The notes under the pieces are model-generated. The model searched no databases. It was not told where the DNA came from and saw only the letters and a program-made list of their open reading frames with translations. Source: Streptomyces sp. NBC_01591 (lineage in GTDB: Bacteria > Actinomycetota > Actinomycetes > Streptomycetales > Streptomycetaceae). From it: a stretch of DNA of 64,000 nucleotides. This document shows, piece by piece, positions 1 to 10,472 of the stretch. The stretch covers positions 6,820,001 to 6,884,000 of the forward strand of contig NZ_CP109327.1 in the NCBI RefSeq assembly GCF_035918155.1. Reading direction: 5' to 3'. Position 1 is the first letter of the stretch; each line of letters starts with the position of its first letter. The position numbers were made by a program, and so were the translations under genes.

Positions 1-75
1 GGCGCGGTTCTGCTGGCCGCCGTGGTCATCGACTCGGTCTCCCGTCGCACCCAGAAGACCGCGGGACGCGCGTAA
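1..75 (+). CDS. C-terminal end of a sugar ABC transporter permease (partial)
   Basis: The window opens inside a reading frame that ends with TAA at 73-75. It encodes 24 residues: a hydrophobic stretch [13 protein letters not shown], then a basic tail [11 protein letters not shown]. This is how ribose/xylose-type (RbsC/XylH) inner-membrane permeases commonly end, with a last membrane helix followed by positive residues in the cytoplasm. Sugar ABC permease genes commonly lie just upstream of dxs in Streptomyces as I remember it, which supports the call. Only the tail is visible, so the substrate cannot be named. Confidence 0.5.
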   Translation, partial: GAVLLAAVVIDSVSRRTQKTAGRA

Positions 76-129
76 GCGTAGAGGACAGCGGGACCCGCGT
101 AAGACGCGGGGCGCGCGTGAATACCACGT

Positions 130-185
130 CCGCACGCTCCAGTGCCCGGCGCCCCGAACAGGGTGCCGGGCACTGGAGCGTGCGG
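130..185 (+). terminator. Long hairpin between the permease gene and dxs
   Basis: The arms 130-150 and 165-185 are perfect 21-base reverse complements. Three more pairs (152-154 with 161-163) and one G-T pair close it to a six-base loop. No U-tract follows, as usual for strong actinobacterial terminators. It separates the sugar transporter from dxs. Confidence 0.8.
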
Positions 186-293
186 GCAAGGGGTGTGACA
201 GCACACTCCATGCCCGATGCCCGCGCGGACGGACGGAACATTAGACTCATCGGATCGGCATGCTCGACCAGCTCAAGACGCAAGGAGGCACGG

Positions 294-2222
294 GTGGCTC
301 TGCTGACCCGCATCGGTGGACCGCGTGACCTGGACCGGCTCACTCCCGAGCAGCTGGACCAGCTCGCCGAAGAGATCCGGACCTTCCTCGTCGACGCCGT
401 ATCGAAGACCGGCGGCCACCTCGGCCCCAACCTGGGCGTGGTCGAGCTGACCATCGCCCTGCACCGGGTCTTCGACTCGCCGAAGGACAAGGTGCTGTTC
501 GACACCGGTCACCAGAGCTATGTGCACAAGCTCCTCACCGGCCGGCAGGATTTCTCGAAGCTCAAGAGCAAGGGCGGCCTCTCCGGCTACCCCTCCCGTG
601 CCGAGTCCGAGCACGACATCATCGAGAACTCGCACGCCTCCACGGTGCTCGGCTGGGCCGACGGCCTCGCCAAGGCCAACGAGGTGCTGGGCAAGGACGA
701 CCACGTCGTCGCGGTCATCGGTGACGGCGCCCTCACCGGCGGCATGGCCTGGGAGGCGCTGAACAACATCGCCGCCGCCAAGGACCGCCCGCTCGTCATC
801 GTCGTCAACGACAACGAGCGCTCCTACGCGCCGACCATCGGCGGCCTCGCCAACCACCTGGCCACCCTGCGCACCACCGACGGCTACGAGCGATTCCTGG
901 CCCGCGGCAAGGACCTCCTGGAGCGCACCCCCGTCGTCGGGAAGCCGCTGTACGAGACGCTGCACGGGGCCAAGAAGGGGCTGAAGGACTTCATCGCCCC
1001 GCAGGGCATGTTCGAGGACCTCGGCCTGAAGTACGTCGGCCCGATCGACGGCCACGACATCGAGGCCCTGGAGTCCGCGCTCCAGCGCGCCAAGCGCTTC
1101 GGCGGACCTGTCATCGTGCACTGCCTCACCGAGAAGGGCCGCGGCTACACGCCCGCCCTGCTCGACGAGGCCGACCGCTTCCACGCCGTCGGCAAGATCC
1201 ACCCCGACACCGGCCTCCCGGTTGCCACTTCGGGCCTCGACTGGACCTCCGTCTTCGGCGAGGAGATGGTCAAGCTCGGCAAGGAGCGCAAGGACATCGT
1301 CGCGATCACCGCGGCCATGCTCCAGCCGGTCGGCCTGACCAAGTTCGAGAAGGAGTTCCCGGACCGGATCTACGACGTCGGCATCGCCGAGCAGCACGGC
1401 GCGGTCTCCGCGGCCGGCCTCGCCACCGGCGGACTGCACCCGGTCTTCGCGGTGTACGCCACCTTCCTCAACCGCGCCTTCGACCAAGTCCTGATGGACG
1501 TCGCGCTGCACAAGTGCGGTGTGACGTTCGTCCTGGACCGGGCCGGTGTCACCGGCACCGACGGCGCCTCGCACAACGGCATGTGGGACATGTCGATCCT
1601 GCAGTGCGTGCCCACGCTCCGGATCGCCGCCCCGCGCGACGCCGACCAGGTCCGCGCCCAGCTCCGCGAGGCCGTCGAGGTCGACGACGCACCGACCGTG
1701 GTCCGCTTCTCCAAGGGCGCGGTCGGCCCGGCGGTCAAGGCCGTCGGCAGGGTCGGCGGCATGGACGTGCTGCGCGAGCCCGGCACCACCCGGCCGGACG
1801 TACTCCTGGTCTCCGTCGGCGCGCTCGCCCCGATGTGCCTGGAGATCGCCGAGCTGCTGGAGGCCCAGGGCATCTCGACGACCGTCGTCGACCCGCGCTG
1901 GGTCAAGCCGGTCGACGAGGCCATGGCCCCGCTCGCCGAGCAGCACCGGGTCGTCGTCACCGTCGAGGACAACAGCCGGGCCGGCGGCGTCGGCTCCGCC
2001 GTCGCCCAGGCGCTGCGCGACTCCGGGGTCGACGTACCACTGCGTGACTTCGGCATCCCGCCGCGCTTCCTCGACCATGCCTCCCGCAAGGAGGTCATGG
2101 CCGAGATCGGGCTGACCGCGCCGGACATCGCCCGCCAGGTCACCGGCCTCGTGGCCAAGCTGGACGGCCGCTTCGGGAGCGGCGCCGACACCCGTTCCGT
2201 GATCGAGCCCGCCCGCGACTGA
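294..2222 (+). CDS. dxs: 1-deoxy-D-xylulose-5-phosphate synthase
   Basis: This cytosolic thiamine-diphosphate enzyme condenses pyruvate and glyceraldehyde 3-phosphate, the entry step of the MEP isoprenoid pathway. The 642-residue product has the family's usual length. Visible marks are [12 protein letters not shown] and [10 protein letters not shown] near the N-terminus, the ThDP/Mg motif [16 protein letters not shown], the catalytic-glutamate region GIAEQHGA and the C-terminal transketolase domain. I chose GTG at 294 because AAGGAGG lies at 282-288 and the family's conserved N-terminus ([12 protein letters not shown]) begins there. The frame stays open back to 117 but that part is not conserved in character. 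Hairpins flank the gene on both sides, so it is probably monocistronic. Confidence 0.96.
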   Translation: MALLTRIGGPRDLDRLTPEQLDQLAEEIRTFLVDAVSKTGGHLGPNLGVVELTIALHRVFDSPKDKVLFDTGHQSYVHKLLTGRQDFSKLKSKGGLSGYPSRAESEHDIIENSHASTVLGWADGLAKANEVLGKDDHVVAVIGDGALTGGMAWEALNNIAAAKDRPLVIVVNDNERSYAPTIGGLANHLATLRTTDGYERFLARGKDLLERTPVVGKPLYETLHGAKKGLKDFIAPQGMFEDLGLKYVGPIDGHDIEALESALQRAKRFGGPVIVHCLTEKGRGYTPALLDEADRFHAVGKIHPDTGLPVATSGLDWTSVFGEEMVKLGKERKDIVAITAAMLQPVGLTKFEKEFPDRIYDVGIAEQHGAVSAAGLATGGLHPVFAVYATFLNRAFDQVLMDVALHKCGVTFVLDRAGVTGTDGASHNGMWDMSILQCVPTLRIAAPRDADQVRAQLREAVEVDDAPTVVRFSKGAVGPAVKAVGRVGGMDVLREPGTTRPDVLLVSVGALAPMCLEIAELLEAQGISTTVVDPRWVKPVDEAMAPLAEQHRVVVTVEDNSRAGGVGSAVAQALRDSGVDVPLRDFGIPPRFLDHASRKEVMAEIGLTAPDIARQVTGLVAKLDGRFGSGADTRSVIEPARD

Positions 2223-2230
2223 TCCCGGGC

Positions 2231-2312
2231 GTATCGCCGTTTGCCACGGCTGACGGCGATACCGCCGATGGGCCGGTCGGGTCACCCTGTACGGGTGACC
2301 CGACCGGCCCAT
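2231..2312 (+). terminator. Tandem hairpins after dxs
   Basis: Two hairpins follow the dxs stop. The first pairs 2231-2240 with 2253-2262 (10 bp). The second pairs 2268-2287 with 2293-2312 (20 bp, perfect, five-base loop) and is followed by TTTGCG. Confidence 0.85.
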
Positions 2313-2398
2313 TTGCGTGAAATCGTCCGGTGCGGAGCCCTGTGCCGCCGGTGCGGTCCCAATCATGGCGTACACGACGAGTGCGTGGAGGTACGCCG

Positions 2399-3910
<1,512 letters not shown>

Positions 3911-3936
3911 ACCGGTCGGCACGCGACGTCATCCGT

Positions 3937-3980
3937 CGGTACATGATGTATCTGCCGGTACGTGACGGATCCGCCGGTAC
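3937..3980. repeat. Three 19-bp direct repeats between convergent genes
   Basis: CGGTAC recurs at 3937, 3956 and 3975, exactly 19 bp apart, each within the similar core CGGTACRTGAYGKA. The array lies between the permease stop and the LCP stop, so it is unlikely to be a promoter. It may be a replicated transcription-end element or a simple duplication. Confidence 0.6.
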
Positions 3981-4015
3981 GTGATGGAGCGTCACGAACC
4001 GGCCGCCCCGCTTCG

Positions 4016-5122
4016 TCAGCCGCCGGTGACGGGGGACTTCTTCGCGGACTCCGGGATCGTGCCGTCCTTGCGGATGGCCTTCCAGAGGTCGTCGGCCTGC
4101 GGCTGGGCCGCCACCACGCGGTTGCGGTCCTGCTTGTCGTACGCCACCGGAAGCATGATCGTTTCCATGGTGCTCGGGTCCACGCCGTTCATCGACCGGG
4201 CGAACTCCGCGAGGGACTTGAGCGAGGCGAGCCCCGCGTCGGTGGTCAGCGACTTGGTGGCCGAGCTGGCGATCTTGTAGGACTTGGTCGGACTGCCCAG
4301 CAGGTCCTGCGACTTGACCTCGCTCAGCAGGGCGAGAAGGAACTGCTGCTGAAGCCCGATCCGGCCGAGGTCGCTGCCGTCCCCGATGCCGTGGCGGGTA
4401 CGGACGTACGCGAGGGACTCGGTGCCGTCGAGCTTGTGCGGGCCCTTGGTGAGATCGAGCCCGGACGACTTGTCGTGGATGTCCTGCGGAACGTCGACCG
4501 TGACGCCCCCGATGGCGTCCACCAGATCCTTGAACCCGGCGAAGTTGATCTCCAGGTAGTGGTCGATCCGGACCTCGGACATCTTCTCGACGGTCTTGAC
4601 CACGCAGGCCGGACCGACCTGCGAGTAGACGGAGTTGAACATCACGCGGTTCGCCGAAGGCACCGTCGAGCCGTCGGCCTTGGTGCACTCGGGCCGGGAC
4701 ACCAGGGTGTCACGGGGTATGGACACGGCGACCGCCCTGGAGCGGCCCTCGGGAATGTGCACCACCATCGCGGTGTCGGACCGGGCACCGCTGACGTCAC
4801 CGCCGCCGCCCAGCTCCTTGTTCTCGGCACCGGCCCGCGAGTCGGAGCCGAGCACCAGCAGGTTCTGACCGCTGGTCGGCAGCTTCTCGGGGCGGTCCTC
4901 GCCGAGCGCCTTGTCGATGTCCACGCCCGTGATGTTCCCGTCGAGGCGGCTGTAGAGCCAGTAGACGGTGCCGCCGCCGGCGAGCAGCAGGACGAGCAGG
5001 ACGCTGAGGGTGATCTTGAGGCCGCGGCGGCGCTTGCGAGGGGCTCCCCTCTGCTTCCGTCCGCCGCCACGAGGGGCCGGACGACCGTCGCGCGTGCCCT
5101 GTGTCATGGCGTCGTGGCTCAT
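4016..5122 (-). CDS. LytR-CpsA-Psr (LCP) family cell-wall glycopolymer ligase
   Basis: LCP enzymes transfer lipid-linked anionic glycopolymers onto peptidoglycan outside the membrane. The 368-residue product has a basic cytoplasmic N-terminus (RKQRGAPRKRRRG), one membrane helix (ITLSVLLVLLLAGGGTVYW) and an extracellular LCP domain. The domain shows LLVLGSDSRAG, ARSDTAMVVHI, VSIPRDTLV and the late motif RTRHGIGDGSDLGR, which carry the pyrophosphate-binding Asp/Arg residues. I prefer the ATG at 5122, with GAGGA nine bases upstream, over the ATG at 5146, which lacks a ribosome site. The gene diverges from a UDP-sugar epimerase and sits near a glycopolymer operon, so it probably attaches that product to the wall; that link is inference. 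Confidence 0.9.
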   Translation of the reverse strand: MSHDAMTQGTRDGRPAPRGGGRKQRGAPRKRRRGLKITLSVLLVLLLAGGGTVYWLYSRLDGNITGVDIDKALGEDRPEKLPTSGQNLLVLGSDSRAGAENKELGGGGDVSGARSDTAMVVHIPEGRSRAVAVSIPRDTLVSRPECTKADGSTVPSANRVMFNSVYSQVGPACVVKTVEKMSEVRIDHYLEINFAGFKDLVDAIGGVTVDVPQDIHDKSSGLDLTKGPHKLDGTESLAYVRTRHGIGDGSDLGRIGLQQQFLLALLSEVKSQDLLGSPTKSYKIASSATKSLTTDAGLASLKSLAEFARSMNGVDPSTMETIMLPVAYDKQDRNRVVAAQPQADDLWKAIRKDGTIPESAKKSPVTGG

Positions 5123-5223
5123 CGTGGTCGAGTCCTCAAATCTCATGGCCCGGGGTGGGCTGTGAAGTGCGTGGGACTCGGGTGGGGGGTGTGGCCGGTC
5201 CGTGCGTGCATGACTGAGCGTGC

Positions 5224-5229
5224 ACTATA
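5224..5229 (-). promoter_or_regulatory. Probable -10 element for the LCP gene
   Basis: On the minus strand this reads TATAGT, a good -10 match in a GC-rich region. It would place the start near 5216 and give a leader of about 95 bases. I could not find a convincing -35 box. Confidence 0.35.
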
Positions 5230-5291
5230 GAACAGAGGATCGTGCGAATGGGTGTTTTGGCCCCCGGAATCATGATCTGCGTCGCTCGAAC

Positions 5292-5297
5292 TACTAT
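5292..5297 (+). promoter_or_regulatory. -10 element implying a leaderless epimerase mRNA
   Basis: TACTAT ends seven bases before the ATG at 5304. Transcription would then begin at or next to the start codon. No Shine-Dalgarno sequence is present upstream, which agrees with a leaderless transcript. Confidence 0.45.
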
Positions 5298-5303
5298 TCG
5301 TTC

Positions 5304-6314
5304 ATGACTTGGTTGATCACGGGTGGGGCGGGCTTCATCGGGGCGCATGTCGTCCGCGCTATGCGCGAGGCCGGTGAATCGGTCGTCGTGTACGACGATC
5401 TCTCGACGGGCGACCGCACACGCGTGCCCGCGGACGTCCCGTTCGTCCAGGGATCGACGCTCGACGCGGCACTGCTGCGGAGCACCCTGGCGGAACTGTC
5501 GGTGCGGGGGGTGGTCCACCTTGCCGCGAAGAAGCAGGTGGCGGAGTCCGTCGAGCGCCCGCTGTTCTACTACCGGGAGAACGTGCAGGGTCTGCAGACC
5601 CTGCTGGAGGCCGTGGCCGACAGCGAGGTGCGGGCGTTCCTCTTCTCGTCGTCGGCGGCCGTCTACGGCATGCCCGACGTGCGGCTCGTGGCGGAGACGA
5701 CTCCGTGCGCCCCGATCAACCCCTACGGCGAGACCAAGCTGACGGGCGAGTGGATGGTGCGCGCCGCAGGGAAGGCGCACGGCATCGCCACCGCCTCGAT
5801 GCGGTACTTCAACGTCGCCGGCGCGGCCACGCCGGCCCTCGCCGACACCGGCGTTTACAACCTGGTGCCCATGGTTTTCGAGAAGTTGACGCAGGGGGCG
5901 GCCCCGGTGGTCTTCGGTGACGACTACGACACCGCGGACGGCACCTGCGTACGCGACTTCATCCACGTCGACGACATCGCCTCGGCACACCTTGCCGCGG
6001 CGCGAGCACTCCTCGACCGCGAGCCGGGCACCGACCTGACCGTCAACATCGGCCGGGGTGAAGGCGTCTCGGTGCGCGAGATGATCGAACTGATCGGTGA
6101 TGTGACGGGGTACGGAGCCGAGGCGGCTCCGGTCCCGGCACCGCGCAGGGCGGGCGACCCGGCGAGGGTCGTCGCCTCGGCCGACCGGATCCGCACCGAG
6201 CTGGGCTGGTCCGCCCGGCACGACGCGCGTGAGATGGTCGCGTCGGCGTGGGAGGGCTGGTGCCTCAGGCACCCCGCAGCGCGTCGTCCCGCCACCGCCG
6301 CCACCTCGACCTGA
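5304..6314 (+). CDS. galE: NAD-dependent UDP-sugar 4-epimerase (GalE-like)
   Basis: A 336-residue extended short-chain dehydrogenase. It has the NAD-binding loop TGGAGFIGAH at residues 6-15, the conserved SSSAAVYG (about 115-122) and the catalytic YxxxK pair Tyr141/Lys145 in NPYGETK. Length and motifs fit UDP-glucose/UDP-galactose 4-epimerase, acting in the cytosol on nucleotide sugars for envelope polysaccharide. Other UDP-hexose(NAc) epimerases cannot be excluded. The ATG at 5304 is used because the GalE fold starts with it (TWLITGGAGF). The gene diverges from the LCP ligase and precedes the glycopolymer operon, so a role in supplying its sugar is likely. Confidence 0.82.
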   Translation: MTWLITGGAGFIGAHVVRAMREAGESVVVYDDLSTGDRTRVPADVPFVQGSTLDAALLRSTLAELSVRGVVHLAAKKQVAESVERPLFYYRENVQGLQTLLEAVADSEVRAFLFSSSAAVYGMPDVRLVAETTPCAPINPYGETKLTGEWMVRAAGKAHGIATASMRYFNVAGAATPALADTGVYNLVPMVFEKLTQGAAPVVFGDDYDTADGTCVRDFIHVDDIASAHLAAARALLDREPGTDLTVNIGRGEGVSVREMIELIGDVTGYGAEAAPVPAPRRAGDPARVVASADRIRTELGWSARHDAREMVASAWEGWCLRHPAARRPATAATST

Positions 6315-6397
6315 GCATGCCATGGCCTGTTTATGATGTCTCGATCCAGAGCCTGTGACCTGCACGGGCCTGCTCCCAGGGAGGGTGACGAACAGCG

Positions 6398-7504
6398 ATG
6401 CGCAACGCCTCCCCACGTGCTGCGAAGCGGCGGAGCGAGCCCGTCGCGGAAGCGCCCGCACAGCCGGCCCGCGTCCTGGGCGGCCCCTGGCTGCTGACCG
6501 GACATGACGGCAGGCTGACCGCGTACGTCCACGTCGACGGTGCCGTGCTGCGATGGACGGAGTCCGCTCCCGGCGGTCGGCGGTGGGCGGGACCGGACGT
6601 GCTGCCCGCGAAGGACATCGACCGGCTCACCGTGGTGCAGGGGCAGAATCGTTACGCCCATCTGCTGGGGCGCCGGGTCCGTCCGCGCGCCGACGGCTGG
6701 ACGAACGTGGACATCATGTACGCCACGCAGTACCAGACGGGCCGCCCGATGACGCAGTGGCGCTCGCTGGGCAATCCGTTCAAGGAGATCGACAAGGCGG
6801 TCGAGATCGGCGTCCCGGCCGGCGCCGTCACGGGCGACGGCGCGTTGTACGTCTGTGTCCCGACAGGACCGGGCGGAGTGGCCCTGCGTCGCGAGGACAA
6901 GCGGGGCAAGTGGGAGGCGTGGGGGCAGCTCCAGGTGTCCGGCGGAACCGACGGGCCGACGCCCGCGGCGACCTCGTCCGGCCTGGTGGAGGTCCTCGTT
7001 CCCACCCGTACCGCCGCGCTCCGGCTCCAGCAGTCGGAGCCGGGCGGCGCCCTGGTGCGCGGATACGACGTGGCTGTGCCTCCGCTGCCCGGATCGGTGA
7101 CCGCACTGGAGACCGCCCCGGGCCGATTGACCCACTACTTGACCGATGCGCGGGGCGCCGGTGTCGTCGCGATCCGGGCGGGCAGCTGGCCCGTACCGCT
7201 GGGGGGCAACCCCGGGGACGGCCGAATCGCCGCGGTCAGGACGACGGTGGACGGCTTCGACTGCACGGTGCTCGCGGTCCGCGGGGCCGACGGGACGGTC
7301 AACCTCGGTGTCTGTTCGACCGAGGGCGAGCAGGCCGGATTCTGGTGGACCGGCACCGGAATGAGCTGTACCGGAGATCCGGCACTGGCGGCCGACGGTC
7401 ACGGAAGAGCGGTCGTGGCGGCTGTCGGCGCCGATGGCGGGCTGGCCGTCGCACGCCAGGAGGACGGCCAGGGGCTGACCCTCGGAGACTGGAGCCGGGT
7501 ATGA
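6398..7504 (+). CDS. Propeller/lectin-like protein of the glycopolymer operon, no known activity
   Basis: A 368-residue protein with no signal peptide and no membrane segment. Its content is repeated short beta-rich modules: RLTAYVHVDGAVLRWTES, a central WRSLGNPF segment and later FWWTGTGMS. This alternation of Trp/Gly and short strands resembles bacterial PLL-like (fucose-lectin type) seven-bladed propellers. The next gene's C-terminal half is clearly paralogous (shared ATQYxTGxPxTxWxSLG). It ends in an ATGA overlap with that gene, so the two are translationally coupled. Sugar binding is an inference from fold-like features and from the operon; no function is established. Confidence 0.55.
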   Translation: MRNASPRAAKRRSEPVAEAPAQPARVLGGPWLLTGHDGRLTAYVHVDGAVLRWTESAPGGRRWAGPDVLPAKDIDRLTVVQGQNRYAHLLGRRVRPRADGWTNVDIMYATQYQTGRPMTQWRSLGNPFKEIDKAVEIGVPAGAVTGDGALYVCVPTGPGGVALRREDKRGKWEAWGQLQVSGGTDGPTPAATSSGLVEVLVPTRTAALRLQQSEPGGALVRGYDVAVPPLPGSVTALETAPGRLTHYLTDARGAGVVAIRAGSWPVPLGGNPGDGRIAAVRTTVDGFDCTVLAVRGADGTVNLGVCSTEGEQAGFWWTGTGMSCTGDPALAADGHGRAVVAAVGADGGLAVARQEDGQGLTLGDWSRV

Positions 7505-9033
7505 GTACCGCGTGTTCGGCGGAGCGGGTGACGATCGTCGCCGCACGCCATCGCGAGGCGGTGGCACTTGTCGCGGCGGAGGGGGCCGGTGCCGAGCTCA
7601 CCGTTCTGTGCGTCGAGGAGGACAGCAAGGACGGACGGGCGGCGCTGGACCGCGCACTCGCCGACGCGGGACGGCGCGGCTGCCGGGTCGAGGGCTCCCC
7701 GCGGACCATCGGTGCGCAGGACGGCGACGTCGAGGCCGCGCTGCTCCGGGAGCTGCGCGCACTGCGCCCGCAGCGGGTACGCCTGGCGGATCCCGATCCG
7801 GTGCATGTGTCGTACGACGAGGAACGCGACGTCCCCGTGCACGACGAGCCGGCCGAGACCGCCGCCGCCGCGCTCGCCGCGCTGACCGCGGTCCGCGAAC
7901 ACCAGCTGGAATCGGGCATCCCGGTCTTCGTCGACTGTCATCGTGCCGGTACGGACGGACGGCCCGGCACCGCTCCGCATTCGCGCTACCCGCACACCAC
8001 GCATTGGCTGACCGAGGGATTCGACGGCCGGCTCTCCGCCTTCCTGCCCTCCGCGGCCGGCGTCGTGCGATGGACGCAGCACGAACCGGGGGGTGCGGCC
8101 TGGCAGGGACCGGAGCTCCTTTCCGGCCCGCGGCTGATGCCCGGCCTCCGAGTGGTCCGGGACGCGCACGGTTTCCCGCATCTCTTCGCGCTGCGCAGGA
8201 TCCCGCTCAAGGACGGCGGCGACGACGTCGCGGTGGTGCGGGCCACCCAGTACCGCACCGGCCACCCGCTCACCCCGTGGCACTCGTTGGGCAGCCCGAA
8301 TCCCGGCAACAGGCATCGGAGCCGGGAGGTCGGCTTCCCGGCGGCCGCGTTCGACGGCGCGGGCGGCCTCTTCGTCTTCGTACGCAACTTCGGGCACAGC
8401 GTGAGCTACCGGCACCAGGGGGCCGATGGCACCTGGACTCCGTGGCAGCACCTGCGAGGGGTCCGGGTCGCCGACGAACTCGTCACCGTGACCACGGCCG
8501 GGGGAGAGGTCGAACTCTTCGCACGGGCACGGGACTCCGCCGCGGTGCTGCGCTGGTACCGCTCGGGGCCCGACGGTGCGTGGACCGAGGACCGGACAGT
8601 GCCGTTCTCGCCCTGTCCGGGATCGATGGCGGCCGGGCCCGAGCCGGGGACGGTTCTCTTCCGTGATCTGAGGACCAATGAGCCCTGCGTCTGGTGGCCG
8701 GGCGCGACGGGTCCGGTGCCGCTCGGCGGCGCCGATGGAGCGGGCCCCGTCACCGGCGCCCGGGGCGTCGAGGTGGACGGCTGGACGTACTCCCTGCTGA
8801 TCCGGTCCGGCCCCGGCGGTGCCTGCGCGGTGGGGGTGCACGCCGAGGGCCGGGCGGACACGGGCGTGTGGTGGAACGAACTCCCGGCGGATTCGACTGC
8901 GATGCCCGCAGTTGTCCGAGATCGTACGGGCACTGTTACCTTGGCGACGCTCACGGCCGGATCACAGCTGACTCTTTCTCACCGAGAGTCACCGTCTGGC
9001 GGGTTTGAATTCGGTCACTGGTACACAGTGTGA
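7501..9033 (+). CDS. Degenerate PIG-L deacetylase-like domain fused to a lectin-like propeller
   Basis: A 510-residue protein in two parts. Residues 1 to about 165 follow the PIG-L (LmbE) N-acetylglucosaminyl deacetylase pattern: a hydrophobic strand VTIVAA, a second strand LTVLCVEED, an LRALRP helix and VRLADPDPVHVSYDEE. The zinc-binding motif HPDD is replaced by RHRE, and the second metal motif HPDH reads HDEP, so hydrolysis is unlikely. Residues from about 175 to the end are a propeller paralogous to the preceding gene (ATQYRTGHPLTPWHSLG). The start is the ATG at 7501, in ATGA overlap with the upstream stop. A substrate-recognition or scaffold role is inferred. Confidence 0.6.
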   Translation: MSTACSAERVTIVAARHREAVALVAAEGAGAELTVLCVEEDSKDGRAALDRALADAGRRGCRVEGSPRTIGAQDGDVEAALLRELRALRPQRVRLADPDPVHVSYDEERDVPVHDEPAETAAAALAALTAVREHQLESGIPVFVDCHRAGTDGRPGTAPHSRYPHTTHWLTEGFDGRLSAFLPSAAGVVRWTQHEPGGAAWQGPELLSGPRLMPGLRVVRDAHGFPHLFALRRIPLKDGGDDVAVVRATQYRTGHPLTPWHSLGSPNPGNRHRSREVGFPAAAFDGAGGLFVFVRNFGHSVSYRHQGADGTWTPWQHLRGVRVADELVTVTTAGGEVELFARARDSAAVLRWYRSGPDGAWTEDRTVPFSPCPGSMAAGPEPGTVLFRDLRTNEPCVWWPGATGPVPLGGADGAGPVTGARGVEVDGWTYSLLIRSGPGGACAVGVHAEGRADTGVWWNELPADSTAMPAVVRDRTGTVTLATLTAGSQLTLSHRESPSGGFEFGHWYTV

Positions 9034-9070
9034 CGCTTCGCCGCCCTTGATGATCTTTTTAGCCACAAGG

Positions 9071-9100
9071 TTGGCCGAAACCTGTTCAGATTTTGATAAA
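9071..9100 (+). promoter_or_regulatory. Weak promoter candidate upstream of the CDP-alcohol transferase gene
   Basis: TTGGCC at 9071-9076 and GATAAA at 9095-9100 are 18 bp apart in the only AT-rich part of the 182-bp gap (9034-9215). This could be an internal promoter for the downstream genes. It rests on sequence match alone. Confidence 0.25.
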
Positions 9101-9215
9101 GTCTGTGAATCTTCAATGTGAAGGGTTCGGGGGAGTCTCGTGAACATTCAGGTATCCCTCGACTCTGTATGGATGGACGGGGGCCTGTCGCTGTCGTTCT
9201 CGTGACTGAGGGGTT

Positions 9216-10472
9216 ATGGCCAAGCTGTCCTTGCGTGCCGTCCAGAAGCTCACCTGCAAGAAGCGTGACGCGTGGTGGACGGTGATCCTGGTCGACCCCG
9301 TGGCCACGCGGATGCTCATCGTGATGGCGCGGTTCAACTTCATCACGCCGAACCGCGTGACGTGGGCGGCGTTGTTCGTCGGGCTCGGTTCCGCCGGGTT
9401 CTTCCTCAAGGGCGACATGCAGTCCCTGATCATCGGGGCGGCGCTCTACCACCTGAGCTTCATCCTCGACTGCATCGACGGAAAGCTTGCGAGGCTCAAG
9501 GGCAACGGCACCGTCTTCGGCGGCTGGCTCGACTACGTCTTCGATCGCATCAGGGTGCTCTTCTGTGCCCTCGCTCTGATGGGCGGGCAGTACCTGCGCA
9601 ACGGTGATGAAAGGTTTCTTCTCGCTGCGCTGTTGGTCGTCTTCCTCGACATGCTCCGGTACGTCGACGCGCTGCAGATCTACAAGATGCGCATGTCGAT
9701 GCGGACGAAGATCGAGAAGGTCACCCAGGAACGCCGCGAAGCGGAACGCGTGGCGGTCGGCGAGGACCGGGCGGAGCCCGAGGCGCAGCAGATCCGGTTC
9801 ATGGAGGACCTGCTGCGCGAGAACCCCGAGGCCGAGGCGGAGGTGCTCAAGGAGCAGGCGGGCGCCGGCCAGGTCGTCGACCTGCACGCCCAGTTCCGCC
9901 ACCGCTTCCCCTGGTACCTGAGGGTGCGGCAGGCGCTGCTGCGCAGCCGTATCAGGCCGCACCTCATCAGCGGCATCGAGTTCCAGATGTTCGTCTTCAT
10001 CGTGGGACCGCTGATCGGCCAGATCCTCCTGACCACGGTGATCTCCGCGGTCCTGCTGGGGATCTTCGAGCTGATCATCATGTACAAGTTCTGGCTCTCC
10101 ACGCGGGACTTCACCCATGTGATGGCCGAGCTGGCGCAGGCGCCGTCCGGCGCGGGCTCCATCGCCCCCCACCTCCACCGGGGCCGGCACCGCCGCGGTG
10201 TGCAGGGCGACCCCCTCGCCGACCCCCTCGCCGACCCGGCGTTCCAGGCACCGCCGCCCTACGAGGACCCCGGCTTCCAGCCGTACCCCGAGCCCTACCC
10301 GTCGTACGGGGCGCAGGCCCTGCCCACCCCGGAGCAGCCGCCGACGCAGACGTACCAGCCGATACGGACGCAGGGGTACGACCACCCGGTGCAGGGGCAG
10401 CCGGCGTACATCGCCCCCCAAGCCGTACCGCCCCACCACGGGTACCCGGGCGATCGAGAGGGCGTCGGATGA
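9216..10472 (+). CDS. CDP-alcohol phosphatidyltransferase family membrane enzyme
   Basis: The family transfers a substituted phosphate from a CDP-alcohol to a second alcohol in the membrane. The signature D-G-x2-A-R-x8-G-x3-D-x3-D is complete: Asp88, Gly89, Ala92, Arg93, Gly102, Asp106, Asp110. Hydrophobic segments lie around 48-62, 70-84, 113-124, 130-143 and twice near 262-295. A long charged segment (about 155-230, rich in Glu/Arg) sits between the membrane halves, and the last 90 residues are Pro/Tyr/Gln-rich. The 418-residue length exceeds simple phosphatidyl-group transferases because of these two regions. It overlaps the next gene by ATGA, so it probably supplies or primes a phosphate-linked glycopolymer. 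The donor and acceptor are unknown. Confidence 0.8.
   Translation: MAKLSLRAVQKLTCKKRDAWWTVILVDPVATRMLIVMARFNFITPNRVTWAALFVGLGSAGFFLKGDMQSLIIGAALYHLSFILDCIDGKLARLKGNGTVFGGWLDYVFDRIRVLFCALALMGGQYLRNGDERFLLAALLVVFLDMLRYVDALQIYKMRMSMRTKIEKVTQERREAERVAVGEDRAEPEAQQIRFMEDLLRENPEAEAEVLKEQAGAGQVVDLHAQFRHRFPWYLRVRQALLRSRIRPHLISGIEFQMFVFIVGPLIGQILLTTVISAVLLGIFELIIMYKFWLSTRDFTHVMAELAQAPSGAGSIAPHLHRGRHRRGVQGDPLADPLADPAFQAPPPYEDPGFQPYPEPYPSYGAQALPTPEQPPTQTYQPIRTQGYDHPVQGQPAYIAPQAVPPHHGYPGDREGVG

Noticed and set aside
130..185. Long perfect inverted repeat as a mobile element end or attachment site
   Set aside because: No transposase or duplicated target; position and shape fit a terminator.
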